Below, one piece after another: positions 59,501-63,357 of a stretch of 64,000 bases of DNA (positions are counted from its first letter, which is position 1; the number at the start of each line of letters is the position of its first letter). Source of the DNA: Simmondsia chinensis (lineage: Eukaryota; Streptophyta; Magnoliopsida; Caryophyllales; Simmondsiaceae); NCBI GenBank assembly GCA_018398585.1, contig JAGTTD010000012.1:16811036-16875035 (forward strand). Direction: 5' to 3'. Both the position numbers and the translations under genes were made by a program. The notes beneath the pieces were generated by a model. It did no database searches. It had not been told where the DNA came from and saw nothing but the letters and a program-made list of their open reading frames with translations.

Positions 59501-60990
59501 TGAATACATTTATAAATTTGTTTTAACAAAAGAAGTATAATATATTGTATTATGGAGATCATTATTGAAGTAACTATTAACCTAAGAGGGTACCAACACG
59601 CAAGCACCGGATCCTATTAGAACTCCGAAATTAAGCGTGCTTGGGCGAGTAGTACCAAGATGGGTGACCTCCTGGGAAATCCTCGTGTTGCACCCCTCAG
59701 GTTGGGGGTTCTTGGAAGCAGCCTCTCTTTAGGATAGCACCCGCCCTCCCTCTCTGCAGGACCCTACTTAGGCGGAGCCTTTGGGGCACTGGAAATGTAT
59801 TACTAAAGTAACTGTTACGTAATGGACATTGCTTAAAAAATAGTTAACACTGCTCTCTTTTATTTAATCATATGGTTCACATGCATCTCACAATTAAATT
59901 TGGGAAGCCAATCAACCAGATCAAGAGTATAATGCTTGAGTGTTTAAAATATGGAAGTGTGTTCATGTTTACTCCGACTCTTTTCTTCCTTTGAATACCC
60001 ATGTGCTTGAGGGTATTAGACACTAAATTAATGCTTGGACACCTAGGTCAAAATCATTTAAAAACAAAATCTAGAAAATAGTTGAGTCTGATGTCTGGAC
60101 ACTTACATGTATCTGATAGGCATACCCAAGTTGGATTAACATAGTGTGTTTGCTTACCTTATTCAAAGAACCTGATTAAAATGGTTATGTGAATTATTTT
60201 GCCAGTCATACGTGCTGAGAAGACAAGAAAGGAATATTCAGTCTTGCTGCAGAGACATAGAGCTGCAGTGGTCATACAGAAGCATATAAAGGCCAATCTT
60301 ACGCATAAAAGATTCTGGGATGTTATTGAAGCATCAACAGTCATACAATCAGGTAATTTATACTTTCCACGCATATTAGATATTTCCTTTTGTTTCTAAT
60401 TCTTACAAGTTTACAATACATAAATCTATTTAGAGATTCTATTACTTAACCTCGTCTTTATTCTTGACCAAGCCTAACCTCATCTTTATTCTTAACCAAG
60501 CCTGAGGCGAGCTTCCTCCAAAAAGGATGCTTTCTTTTATATCCATTGTGGTAGATTTGTGAAGATTGATTGTTTGCTGAGATGCATAGTGATTTTTTGG
60601 GTTTGACTTGCCTTTTCTGTACTTTTTAATTCTGAGATAATAACAGCAAACTGTTACTGGTTCTGTTCTGGATCTAAACTTTCTGACAGAAAGAAAATGA
60701 TATGAAGGAAACCCCTTCTTTTGTTTCAATTAACAGGAAAATAAGGTGGAAAATGAATAGAAGAAAACTTCGATGAAAAAACAGAATGAAAATATGATAT
60801 AGGAGATCTATTCAAGTTGATTCATTTAATACTGGGAGTGATGTGCATACTTTTCCATACTTTGTCAAAAAAACTGTTGATGTCCTTGATTGTCATAACT
60901 CTGGCGGGTCTGCTTTTTGCAGTAATTCGTGGTTGGTTGGTCAGAAATTGCTCTGGAAATATTGGCTTACTGAATTTGGGAGTGAAAAAG
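20191..60990 (+). CDS. class VIII myosin heavy chain, 22 exons visible, 3' end outside the window
   Basis: This is an actin-based motor ATPase of the plant-specific myosin VIII class (ATM1-like), which works at the plasma membrane, plasmodesmata, endosomes and the division plane. The 22 exons join in frame to 944 codons with no stop. Residues 1-110 are the class-specific N-terminal extension and about 111-830 the motor. The P-loop GESGAGKT is at 257-264, switch I NDNSSRF at 305-311 and switch [10 protein letters not shown] at 529-536. Residues 835-944 contain about four IQ motifs for calmodulin-like light chains, such as [11 protein letters not shown] and [12 protein letters not shown]. Arabidopsis ATM1 is about 1,170 residues by memory, so the coiled coil and tail (roughly 220 residues) should lie beyond 64000. 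Introns are GT-AG except intron 19. Class assignment is firm; the exact paralogue is not. Confidence 0.95.
20533..23494 (+). other. intron 1
   Basis: This 2.96-kb intron contains an antisense RTE LINE fragment (21001-21700) and long T tracts near 21703-21720. Outside these I recognise nothing. Confidence 0.8.
21001..21700 (-). mobile_element. RTE-type LINE 3' fragment, antisense
   Basis: The left edge is an ACAACAACAAGAACAAC tract, the complement of a (TTG)n tail. The body shares blocks in order with the larger copy at 30104-31321, for example the GGTCAAGTCTAATC and CTTTGGC region. It is 5'-truncated and decayed. The right boundary is approximate. Confidence 0.65.
23495..23596 (+). CDS. myosin VIII exon 2 (residues 115-148)
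   Basis: The acceptor is CTCTCAG and the donor AAG|GTAATT. The exon encodes [14 protein letters not shown] at the start of the motor region. It is phase 0 at both ends. Confidence 0.93.
23679..23822 (+). CDS. myosin VIII exon 3 (residues 149-196)
   Basis: The acceptor is TTCTAG and the donor TAT|GTAAGT. It encodes [20 protein letters not shown], the conserved entry to the motor core. Confidence 0.95.
23931..24081 (+). CDS. myosin VIII exon 4 (residues 197-247)
   Basis: The acceptor is ATTTTAG after a (TTA)n run. It encodes [20 protein letters not shown] and [11 protein letters not shown]. It ends in phase 1 before GTGATT. Confidence 0.95.
24197..24224 (+). CDS. myosin VIII exon 5 (residues 247-256)
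   Basis: This small 28-nt exon encodes DEVNQSIII and part of the Ser before the P-loop. The acceptor is TTACAG and the donor AAG|GTTGGT. Reading frame is maintained only if it is included. Confidence 0.92.
24225..25182 (+). other. intron 5
   Basis: AT-rich intron of 958 bp. No gene or recognisable element is seen, although short stretches near 24570-24680 look like two diverged copies of a TCATGG(G/A)TAA(C/T)TTTGATG motif. Confidence 0.6.
25183..25348 (+). CDS. myosin VIII exon 6 (residues 256-311)
   Basis: It encodes the P-loop [12 protein letters not shown] and switch I NDNSSRF. The acceptor is ATCCAG and the donor TTC|GTAAGT. Confidence 0.96.
25433..25496 (+). CDS. myosin VIII exon 7 (residues 312-333)
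   Basis: It encodes [20 protein letters not shown] and Thr. It ends in phase 1 before GTAAGA. Confidence 0.95.
25626..25639 (+). CDS. myosin VIII microexon 8, 14 nt (residues 333-337)
   Basis: The 14-nt exon TCTTACTTGAAAAG completes Phe and encodes LLEK, matching the conserved FLLEKSR segment of myosins. The acceptor is CTGGCAG and the donor AAG|GTTGGT. Skipping it would shift the frame. Confidence 0.9.
25734..25818 (+). CDS. myosin VIII exon 9 (residues 338-366)
   Basis: It encodes [20 protein letters not shown] and then AGAPPALR. The acceptor is GAACAG. It ends in phase 1. Confidence 0.95.
25819..26297 (+). other. intron 9
   Basis: 479-bp intron with no recognisable element. Confidence 0.7.
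26298..26401 (+). CDS. myosin VIII exon 10 (residues 366-400)
   Basis: It encodes [20 protein letters not shown] and [14 protein letters not shown]. The acceptor is ACGTAG and the donor ATG|GTATTT. Confidence 0.94.
26534..26672 (+). CDS. myosin VIII exon 11 (residues 401-447)
   Basis: It encodes [20 protein letters not shown] and [19 protein letters not shown]. It ends in phase 1 at GATGAAG|GTAGGA and precedes the 16.9-kb intron. Confidence 0.95.
27005..27517 (+). repeat. left LTR of the intron 11 composite
   Basis: It aligns with 43023-43431 in the same orientation. It is longer because of about 95 extra bases (about 27103-27200). These read ...GGAAAAAGAAATATATTAAG... and resemble the L1 3'-tail sequence at about 44432-44520, so they look like a small later insertion. 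Confidence 0.78.
27518..27532 (+). other. primer binding site, degenerate tRNA-iMet type
   Basis: AATTCGTATCGGAGC matches the usual AATTGGTATCAGAGC at 13 of 15 positions by eye and directly follows the LTR. Confidence 0.65.
27533..28319 (+). other. leader of the intron 11 LTR composite
   Basis: C-rich sequence with repeated CCCTAG, CCACCGCC and AACCC motifs. No long open frame or domain is recognised. Confidence 0.45.
28328..28924. mobile_element. GC-rich hAT-type MITE
   Basis: The 597-bp element has identical 8-bp target duplications CTTGAGAC (28320-28327 and 28925-28932). Its terminal inverted repeats begin TAGGGATGGCAATGGG on both strands. The interior is unusually GC-rich and made of GGGTACCCG/CGGGTA-type motifs, densest at 28735-28800. 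It encodes no transposase. Confidence 0.95.
28935..29670 (+). pseudogene. PDS5-like cohesin cofactor, intronless fragment
   Basis: The frame from about 29034 reads [20 protein letters not shown], then after a stop [20 protein letters not shown] and [19 protein letters not shown], then [11 protein letters not shown]. After a shift near 29590 comes [20 protein letters not shown]. This order matches the N-terminal HEAT region of plant PDS5 sister-chromatid cohesion proteins. At least four stops and one shift make it non-functional. The alignment runs without introns, which points to a reverse-transcribed copy. It lies inside an LTR-bounded region in the same orientation, so capture by the retroelement is plausible. 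The identification is by recognition, not a database search. Confidence 0.75.
29671..30032 (+). other. unrecognised sequence after the PDS5 fragment
   Basis: A partly open frame reads [20 protein letters not shown] at about 29719-29778 and [18 protein letters not shown] later. I do not recognise a domain. It could be more of the captured transcript or element-derived sequence. Confidence 0.35.
30104..31321 (-). mobile_element. RTE-type LINE 3' fragment, antisense
   Basis: It is flanked by GTTAAGGACAAG (30092-30103) and GCTAAGGACAAG (31322-31333), a 12-bp target duplication with one mismatch. The left edge CAGCAGCAACAACAACA is the complement of a (TTG)n tail. On the minus strand the frame 31052-30810 reads [20 protein letters not shown] and [20 protein letters not shown], matching the RT C-terminal part of plant RTE LINEs and the sense copy at about 37980-38100. 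The 3' 150 bp resemble the tail of the SINEs in this window. Confidence 0.85.
31334..32975 (-). pseudogene. L1 ORF2 C-terminal half, antisense, broken
   Basis: Minus-strand fragments include [53 protein letters not shown] and [11 protein letters not shown]. These are the thumb, connection and zf-RVT-proximal parts of plant L1 reverse transcriptase proteins. The piece is interrupted at 32975 by the gag-protease element and continues at 36512 toward the RT palm. Confidence 0.75.
32971..32975. repeat. target-site duplication of the gag-protease LTR element, left
   Basis: TAATG here equals 36512-36516. Confidence 0.95.
32976..33426 (+). repeat. 5' LTR of the gag-protease element
   Basis: It begins TGTTATAAACCGAG and ends GAGCGTAACA. 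A TATAAATA box lies near 33226-33233 and pyrimidine-rich sequence follows. Confidence 0.96.
33427..33440 (+). other. primer binding site, tRNA-iMet type
   Basis: ATTAGTATCAGAGC follows the 5' LTR directly and matches the initiator-Met primer site except for one base. Confidence 0.9.
33791..36022 (+). CDS. Ty3/gypsy-type gag-protease polyprotein, intact ORF, altered protease active site
   Basis: The 743-residue ORF is open from ATG 33791 (a second ATG follows directly) to a stop at 36020-36022. Residues about 30-190 are a Gln/Glu/Lys-rich predicted coiled coil. Residues about 355-510 are the retrotransposon gag domain, with [20 protein letters not shown] and [34 protein letters not shown] knuckle lies near 557-570. 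The protease follows: [10 protein letters not shown] has Ala636 (GCT 35696-35698) where the catalytic Asp of DSGS is expected, while the later motif VLGVDWM is normal. The family's Gag assembles particles that package RNA. Self-processing is unlikely with Ala at this site, so mobilisation would need an autonomous partner. Confidence 0.93.
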   Translation: MMAGGVTTRSGSAKAAAGSTYADVVSENVEKEPQAVTRDVLNAELKAVMIQLKMDQQERDQRAKQEQLENLHKMEERLYKLLQDQNQKLDERLGLQIQSLEEKMGDQFIQHKHQIEEAMAERMIEQAKEIDGKIDAHLNHQWQNFEVRFVEINKQAIDVRVNDQLQGIEERVDSCLAMLQNQAQKQNVVANGGGLLPLSQILRASNLPQTETPSVGVHQQVGPQGISASTEPQIPLQTDDNRTQNQVADAVNVDSPQKQATDQRQNRAESMNFGQKNHPPDPPNRPPDPAVLIRSRSENSGHFDTIHMQPVGSNAGHFVQPAFSVQQHHHGQYAADIVPNLSNEVTYGSRKNGFRQPRVQLENFDGKHPHSWLRRCERYFHFYSIPDEQKVELAAVYLQGDHEVWFYSLLKSNSALTWAEFTVEFCERYGDDDLSDIVDNFNKLTQVTTVKEYMTKFENLRASMITVTPQAPESVYVSSFISGLKPKIKNMVKALDPTSLSQAYAKARLFEATFLPTNEGPKHWDEGSQQHLRERDETKMPRPLDKNALQKRPQRLCFKCRQPYEIGHKCNPKFLMAVSGVDTEGQSDVEYADSDQEIFIEDEMEISLTSLTGQGMHKTIRIKGKAGTRSIVILIASGSTHSFVDPKLVKKVGHEVIKTNPLAVTVADGNSILTQDKCRAFQWSMHEHQFAYDFRVLPLGGCDMVLGVDWMLGYNPISFDYVKHAVSFECHGSRVTLQGIVDC
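36065..36511 (+). repeat. 3' LTR of the gag-protease element
   Basis: Nearly identical to 32976-33426. It lacks 4 bp near 36246 and is followed by the TAATG duplication. Confidence 0.96.
36512..37100 (-). pseudogene. L1 ORF2 reverse transcriptase segment, antisense, broken
   Basis: Minus-strand frames read [20 protein letters not shown] and [17 protein letters not shown], the fingers and palm of plant L1 RT. The segment abuts the TAATG duplication, where the frame continues into 32975 after removing the LTR element. Confidence 0.75.
37110..38215 (+). mobile_element. RTE-type LINE fragment, sense
   Basis: The + frames show [17 protein letters not shown] sequence (37173 onward), [31 protein letters not shown] (37575-37631) and RTE C-terminal motifs ([20 protein letters not shown], 38028-38087). 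The catalytic FADD motif is degraded to FANY near 37849. Many stops are present. Both the 5' endonuclease region and the 3' tail are missing. Confidence 0.8.
38216..38840. repeat. AT-rich stretch with a 94-bp tandem duplication
   Basis: Units 38562-38655 and 38656-38749 are near-identical, each with TTAGTATAATTATTTTATAA, an (AT)n run and TTTGTATATTCTATTTAC. They differ in the length of the (AT)n run and a few bases. No coding potential is seen. Confidence 0.85.
38841..42135 (+). pseudogene. gypsy pol polyprotein, broken
   Basis: The protease has [15 protein letters not shown] (38977-39021) with DSG intact. RT begins [19 protein letters not shown] (39654-39710), but its catalytic motif reads FFSYILVYS in place of FFDDILVYS (about 40012-40038), losing both Asp residues. 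RNase H has [19 protein letters not shown]. Integrase has [20 protein letters not shown] (41507-41566). The chromodomain-like end lies near 42000-42120 with [16 protein letters not shown]. In-frame stops occur at about 39259, 39807, 40593, 40738, 41050 and 42051. Confidence 0.86.
42175..42570 (+). repeat. 3' LTR of the truncated gypsy element
   Basis: It begins TGTCATGATCAGAG after the polypurine tract and ends GATCCTTAACA. It contains CT-rich sequence near 42475-42536. No partner LTR is present in the window. Confidence 0.8.
42571..43012 (-). pseudogene. L1 ORF2, start of RT and spacer, antisense, broken
   Basis: The minus-strand frame 42759-42565 reads [20 protein letters not shown] and [12 protein letters not shown], the RT N-terminal motif. 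Upstream on the minus strand come [19 protein letters not shown] and [16 protein letters not shown] segments typical of the endonuclease-RT spacer. The endonuclease itself is missing. Confidence 0.7.
43023..43431 (+). repeat. right LTR of the intron 11 composite
   Basis: It follows the GGGGGAGAA tract (43014-43022), begins TGATGGAGATCAAGG and ends near TCTCTACC. It aligns with 27005-27517 except for the extra block in the left copy. Confidence 0.78.
43594..43712 (+). CDS. myosin VIII exon 12 (residues 447-486)
   Basis: It encodes [20 protein letters not shown] and [12 protein letters not shown]. The acceptor TTTTCAG ends the giant intron. The donor is CAG|GTATGT. Confidence 0.95.
43713..45652 (+). 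other. intron 12
   Basis: A short antisense L1 3'-tail-like fragment lies at about 44430-44570 (TTTTTTTGATCAAAAAATG... AGTCAAGGACAAAATG). A block at about 45180-45560 looks repetitive but is not assigned. Nothing else is recognised. Confidence 0.6.
45653..45805 (+). CDS. myosin VIII exon 13 (residues 487-537)
   Basis: It encodes [20 protein letters not shown] and [13 protein letters not shown] with switch II. The donor is GAT|GTATGT. Confidence 0.96.
45934..46023 (+). CDS. myosin VIII exon 14 (residues 538-567)
   Basis: It encodes [20 protein letters not shown], the relay helix. The acceptor is CTGCAG and the donor GAG|GTAACA. Confidence 0.96.
46024..46727 (+). other. intron 14 with a MITE-like dispersed repeat
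   Basis: Positions about 46200-46440 contain a repeat shared with 54935-55170 (+) and 59271-59575 (-). It is recognised by the (A/C)AATTTATTGAAACATACTTA-like core and a TATTTACATGT motif. A T tract lies at 46649-46662. Confidence 0.55.
46728..46805 (+). CDS. myosin VIII exon 15 (residues 568-593)
   Basis: It encodes [20 protein letters not shown] and LNLFEK. The acceptor is GTTTAG and the donor AAG|GTAAGG. Confidence 0.95.
47158..48101. mobile_element. PIF/Harbinger-like MITE with internal degenerate repeats
   Basis: It is flanked by TTA on both sides (47155-47157 and 48102-48104). Ends are imperfect inverted repeats: GGTCATGTTTGGAGCATG at the left and, on the complement of the right end, GGCACTGTTTGGCACATG. 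The interior repeats GATTGACCCGAAACT-type motifs irregularly. It codes for nothing. Relatives in opposite orientation lie in intron 19. Confidence 0.75.
48355..48440 (-). mobile_element. SINE tail fragment, antisense
   Basis: CAAGGGCTCCCGCCTACGTA, GGGTCTGGGG and GATGTACGCAGCCTTCCCC are the complement of the Au/TS-like SINE body. No 5S-like head is attached. Confidence 0.65.
48774..48932 (+). CDS. myosin VIII exon 16 (residues 594-646)
   Basis: It encodes [20 protein letters not shown] and a stretch ending VCHYAGE. The acceptor is CTGCAG and the donor GAG|GTAATG. Confidence 0.96.
49115..49330 (+). mobile_element. tRNA-derived SINE candidate
   Basis: GTGGCTCAAATGATAAG resembles a pol III A box and GATTTGAGTCC a B box, with about 50 bases between them. 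The surrounding sequence looks like a decayed tRNA-headed SINE. No clear target duplication is seen. Confidence 0.4.
49385..49765 (+). repeat. MITE-like dispersed repeat with internal duplication
   Basis: The segment shares an AATTATTGATTG(C/T)ATGA and AAAGTAACATAT pattern with copies in introns 14, 17 and 20. Part of it is tandemly repeated: TATTGATTCAAATTTTCAT and TATTGATTCAATTTTCATC lie about 50 bp apart near 49660-49720. Confidence 0.45.
49769..51279 (-). repeat. Athila-family solo LTR, minus strand
   Basis: On the minus strand it runs from TGATGTGCCTTATATTTAC to ...GCTGCATCA. It carries the same blocks as the LTR at 10637-17598, including the CCCTAAACTCTAA, GGTCGTATC and GCAAGCGTAC regions. 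No internal element sequence is attached, so it is a solo LTR. The complement has TATAAATA near 50868-50861. A clean 5-bp target duplication is not visible. Confidence 0.85.
51564..51578 (+). other. primer binding site, tRNA-iMet type
   Basis: ATTTGGTATCAGAGC matches the initiator-Met primer site exactly over TTGGTATCAGAGC except for the first flank base. Confidence 0.9.
52320..52715 (+). CDS. hypothetical 131-residue ORF inside the small LTR element
   Basis: The ORF starts [17 protein letters not shown]. From about residue 63 it becomes a highly charged Lys/Glu run ([19 protein letters not shown]) and it ends [11 protein letters not shown] do not recognise the product. It is not a gag domain. 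It could be a captured host-gene fragment or a chance frame in A/G-rich sequence. Position between primer site and polypurine tract would make it the only coding part of the element. Confidence 0.3.
   Translation: MNRIVRVTLRIPIINGNLFGIQFFSRCILCRRAYLDTTAPTSFLVPIYELPYDPDTKYYRLHVLPSSKEVKGKTSKTEDKEGEDEAKEEKEEEESKAKEEEDEVKDKAKEEGHCKKSQLIQLPKNVDDVVF
53400..53500 (+). mobile_element. SINE tail fragment in duplication unit 1
   Basis: GGTAGCACCCTGAAGGGGTA and a CTCGGACCTTGCATTGGCGG-type body end in TTGTTGTTG. A second copy lies at about 54060-54150 because the fragment was present before the duplication. Confidence 0.6.
53817..53971 (+). pseudogene. partial duplicate of myosin exon 17 (decayed)
   Basis: It reads [20 protein letters not shown] and [14 protein letters not shown] and then runs into duplicated intron sequence with no donor site. 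The frame ends at a TAG (54060-54062). Compared with the real exon, conserved positions have changed (Gly to Arg, Leu to Phe, Pro to Arg). It retains an acceptor AG (53815-53816). Confidence 0.93.
54474..54680 (+). CDS. myosin VIII exon 17 (residues 647-715)
   Basis: It encodes [20 protein letters not shown] and [14 protein letters not shown], part of the actin-binding half of the motor. The acceptor is TGTCAG and the donor AAG|GTATGT. It is preceded by the decayed duplicate. Confidence 0.96.
54681..55236 (+). other. intron 17 with a MITE-like dispersed repeat
   Basis: Positions about 54935-55170 hold a repeat related to those in introns 14 and 20, with core AATTTATTGAAACATACTTA and TATTTACATGTGAA. 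Confidence 0.55.
55237..55442 (+). CDS. myosin VIII exon 18 (residues 716-784)
   Basis: It encodes [40 protein letters not shown] and the reactive-Cys helices. It ends in phase 2 before GTAAGG. Confidence 0.96.
55443..55805 (+). other. intron 18
   Basis: 363-bp intron with no recognised element. Confidence 0.8.
55806..55941 (+). CDS. myosin VIII exon 19 (residues 784-829), followed by a GC donor
   Basis: It encodes [20 protein letters not shown] and [15 protein letters not shown], the converter. The exon must end after GGACAG because exon 20 continues in frame with [15 protein letters not shown]. The next bases are GCAAGA, so intron 19 is GC-AG. Confidence 0.94.
56130..56500. repeat. Harbinger-like MITE relative, short copy
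   Basis: It contains GGAAATTCCGTTGCTTGGAT, TTTTGGGTCAATGAAGTTGG and ends near AATTGCAG. It is similar to the complement of 47158-48101 with a shorter interior. Confidence 0.5.
57070..58085. repeat. Harbinger-like MITE relative, long copy
   Basis: Ends carry GAATTGGAATT/AATTCCAATT inverted motifs. The right side reads GTGAACCAAACATTAGAATT and TTTTGGGCCCCAATTTCA, as in the complement of 47158-48101. The interior is a chain of irregular GGGTCAATT(A/C)G and GGTTTTGGG motifs. Terminal TTA duplications are not clear. Confidence 0.6.
58400..58826. mobile_element. hAT-like MITE rich in GAGCT motifs
   Basis: The right end TTTGGCTCATTTGCAGCCCTA has a complement beginning TAGGGCTGCAAATGAGCC, a known style of hAT MITE end. 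The interior repeats GAGCTTGAGC/AAGCTTGGA motifs. The left end is not fixed. Confidence 0.5.
59063..59142 (+). repeat. perfect 40-bp tandem duplication spanning the exon 20 splice acceptor
   Basis: Units 59063-59102 and 59103-59142 are identical. Each contains AACTAGCATGTATGTAC and ends TTATTCAGAT, including the acceptor AG. The downstream acceptor (59139-59140) keeps the frame. The upstream one (59099-59100) would add a stop after four codons. Confidence 0.97.
59141..59270 (+). CDS. myosin VIII exon 20 (residues 830-873)
   Basis: It encodes [20 protein letters not shown] and [14 protein letters not shown] with the first IQ motif. It ends in phase 1 at CAGTCAT|GTAAAG. The same 12-mer AGTCATGTAAAG also occurs 40 nt upstream (59225-59236) inside the exon. 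Confidence 0.94.
59271..60205 (+). other. intron 20 with a MITE-like repeat and a 5S-SINE
   Basis: Positions 59271-59575 and 59799-59870 are the two halves of a MITE-like repeat in reverse orientation relative to 46200-46440. The SINE (59576-59798) is inserted in it. The remainder, to 60205, shows nothing recognisable. Confidence 0.65.
59576..59798 (+). mobile_element. 5S-rRNA-derived heteromeric SINE
   Basis: Flanking ATTATTGAAGTAACT (59561-59575) and ATTACTAAAGTAACT (59799-59813) form an imperfect 15-bp target duplication. The head (59588-59697) is close to plant 5S rRNA: it has AGAACTCCGAAATTAAGCGT, GCTTGGGCGAGTAGTACC and GATGGGTGACCTCCTGGGAA, and ends TCGTGTTGCACCCCT. These cover the internal pol III A box, intermediate element and C box. 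The tail (59698-59798) is an Au/TS-like SINE body with GGTTGGGGGTTCTTGGAAGC and GGGGCACTGG. Confidence 0.92.
60206..60352 (+). CDS. myosin VIII exon 21 (residues 873-922)
   Basis: It encodes [20 protein letters not shown] and [17 protein letters not shown], further IQ motifs. The acceptor is TTGCCAG. It ends in phase 1 at TCAG|GTAATT. Confidence 0.93.
60353..60922 (+). other. intron 21
   Basis: 570-bp intron. A short near-duplicate (ACCTC(G/A)TCTTTATTCTT) occurs twice at 60450-60495. Nothing else is recognised. Confidence 0.7.
60923..60990 (+). CDS. myosin VIII exon 22 (residues 922-944), last visible exon
   Basis: It encodes [20 protein letters not shown] and VKK, the last IQ motif. The acceptor is TTTGCAG and the donor AAG|GTAACT. 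It ends in phase 0. The coiled-coil exons expected next are not found before 64000. Confidence 0.93.
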
Positions 60991-61678
60991 GTAACTACCG
61001 CCTTTACTTTTACCTTCTTTCTTCTTAGTGTTGATAGCGTTATTTGCTGTTATGGACAGTGTTACATGCTTCCCTCGGCTACCTTGCCCCTTCTTTTCTC
61101 GTGCGAGCGTTTTTTTTTTTTTTTTGGGGGGGGGTTTTTGGGGGGGGGTTGCTTTGTTGAATCTTATATATATTGACGATGGGACCAGCTGGTAAGTCAA
61201 GGGGTAAGAGATGCATCATACTATACCACCAATTCCGAAAATGGAGGCTATGCTCTGAGATTTCAATGAGGAGAGAGAATCTGTAAATGTGTGAGCTCTG
61301 TTGGTGATCTAAGGTTAAGTGTATGATTTGGCTGCTGGCATTTTAAGGGAAAAATAGCCTAAGGAACAGCATCGTGTCAACTCATAAGTCAACTTTTTCT
61401 TTGTCAGGTCCAGTCCCCGAGTCAGGTTGGACCTCCCTGGAGTCAGGTTGATTAACATCCCCACAAGGGATGGCTGTAACGAAACCTTGAAAGAATGGCT
61501 AAATGCTAAAAATAGTAGTGGGCTTAAAATATTACGAGAATAGCCTCAAATATTATAGAAGGGTGGTTTGATTGATTATTTTATTTAAGACCTATGGAAA
61601 CTAATATTGTTCAGACCTAGGTCAGATATGGTCAGGTTAGAGGTCACCCATATCGGAGCCAACCCATTACGTTATGTT

Positions 61679-62015
61679 TAGGGGTGCAAAGGATTTGAGT
61701 TGAGCCGAACACTCTCTTGTTTGAACTCGAGCTCGATAAGTCTTTAGTGTATTCGATACTTGGTTTGGGTTGGCTAGTTAGCCTAATCGAGCCGATTCAA
61801 GCTTTTCATCAAGCTGAGCCAAGTTCGTTCTCGAGCCGAATCGAGTTTATAACGGACCGAAGCTTGCTATCGATTCGAACACCTACTGAGCTAAGCTATT
61901 CGAGTTACGATTGAGCCATTATCGGATAATTTTTGAGCTAATATTGACTATTGACAAGTTCTTACCAAGCTCTTAATGAGCTTTTAACGAGTTCTTATCC
62001 ATATTGTGGTTTTAG
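61679..62015. mobile_element. hAT-like MITE fragment, GAGCT-rich
   Basis: The left end TAGGGGTGCAAAGGATTTGA and repeated GAGCCGA/CTCGAGCTCGATAAG motifs match the style of the element at 63358-63923. It is cut at about 62015 by the LTR fragment. Confidence 0.5.
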
Positions 62016-62900
62016 AAGAGTGTAAAACTTTGTACTCGCAAGCGTACAAGCAAGTCGTAACTATAACGGGTATACGAGTATCGTATCTATAAGGAATCAG
62101 CATAAAAGTCAGATTCAGTAACTGTTGAGCGGTCGAAATATGGTTTTGTTGGGGAATTTGAGTAGTCAACTACATCGACGGAAGCAAACGGTAAATTTAA
62201 GTTGTCAAATGGATCCAGGCAGTTTAGGGAATGAATTCAAGTTAGCCTTTCTCAGACCCGAATATTACATATATAATGGCCTTGGGAATTTAGACTACAA
62301 GCTCTAAGTACTAATTAACATTTAGTTAGGATTTAGGGTAATGAACTAGTTTAATGCCATTACCCCATCCAACTACTCTAGAATTATCTCAATGGCACTA
62401 CTTACTTCCTTTGTCATGCCTAATTCAATATAAATTTACTTTAAAAAATTGTGTTCAGGATTGGGTACAACCTTGACTGCTCGTGAAAACTTGTTACGCT
62501 TTAGTCTGGGTTGCAAGCACAAGACGACACGCAAATAAATTGGAAATTGAAATCACAGCTACAAGCATATGAAAGAAAAACTGATCTAAGAATTCGAACT
62601 CCGCACAGGGATGCATAAAAATTACGACATAAGTCATTATCGAAATAAAAACATAATTTGGGATCCGGACGACTCTTTATCCCTAAACTAATGGTCTACT
62701 CCTCCGTTAGACGTTTACAAATCAAAAACTCAAAAGATAGAGGAGAAAACTCATGAACGAAGACTCCTTTGATGATGTTGACACGACTCTCGCACAATTC
62801 TCCCAATACTTCGACCACTTGGACTTCAACCTTTGTGAGAATCTGGTCTCTCGGGTCGACTTGTGGAAAGAGGAAGGTGGAAAATAAAGCAAAAGTTGAA
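62016..62900 (-). repeat. Athila-family LTR fragment, minus strand
   Basis: It begins near GTGTAAAACTTTGTACTCGC and shares ordered blocks with 49769-50800, such as ACTCGCAAGCGTAC, CTACAAGCTCTAAG and GATTTAGGGTAATGAACTAG. Similarity stops near 62900, so the U3 part is missing. Confidence 0.75.
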
Positions 62901-62911
62901 AAAACTAAGGG

Positions 62912-63340
62912 CCTGTTTAGTAACAGAGAATTTTTCCCTGTTTAGCAGTCCAATTTTCTAATTCTAGAAGCTGGAAAACAATTTTCTAGTTTTCCCTATT
63001 CCTTCACAAATTTGGAAAACAGTTTTAAACTGTTAATCAAATTTTCTTCACAAAATAGGGACCTTGTTTTCCAATTTTTCCCCAACCTCCCCTTTCATAT
63101 TTTCATACTATTCACCCATTTTATAATATTTTTTATATTCCCCCATCGCTTCCTCCTTTTATGTAAATGATTTTGGAGTACTTAAGACTACATTCCCAAT
63201 TTTGAAAGCAATAAATAATTTTCAAGGCAGAGAACAAATAAGAGGATCATGCGAGTTAATTAAATACTCATCTTTGCAAAATGTGATAGAGCGTGCTTTA
63301 GGGATACCTAAGGCTAGGTTCCGTTTTGTAAACGCGATAC
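62912..63340. other. AT-rich sequence with a MITE-like left end
   Basis: GGGCCTGTTTAGTAACAG near 62911 resembles the start of Tourist-like or hAT MITEs. No matching right end is found. The rest is unassigned. Confidence 0.35.
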
Positions 63341-63357
63341 TGAAGTATCCGCTAAGA

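Noticed and set aside
59588..59697. A functional 5S rRNA gene
   Set aside because: The 5' end is diverged, the 3' end is fused to a SINE tail, there is no tandem array or T-run terminator, and a target duplication surrounds the whole unit.
60817..61176. 119-codon hydrophobic frame
   Set aside because: It overlaps exon 22 in a different frame and ends in the T/G homopolymer run. The myosin frame explains the conserved part.
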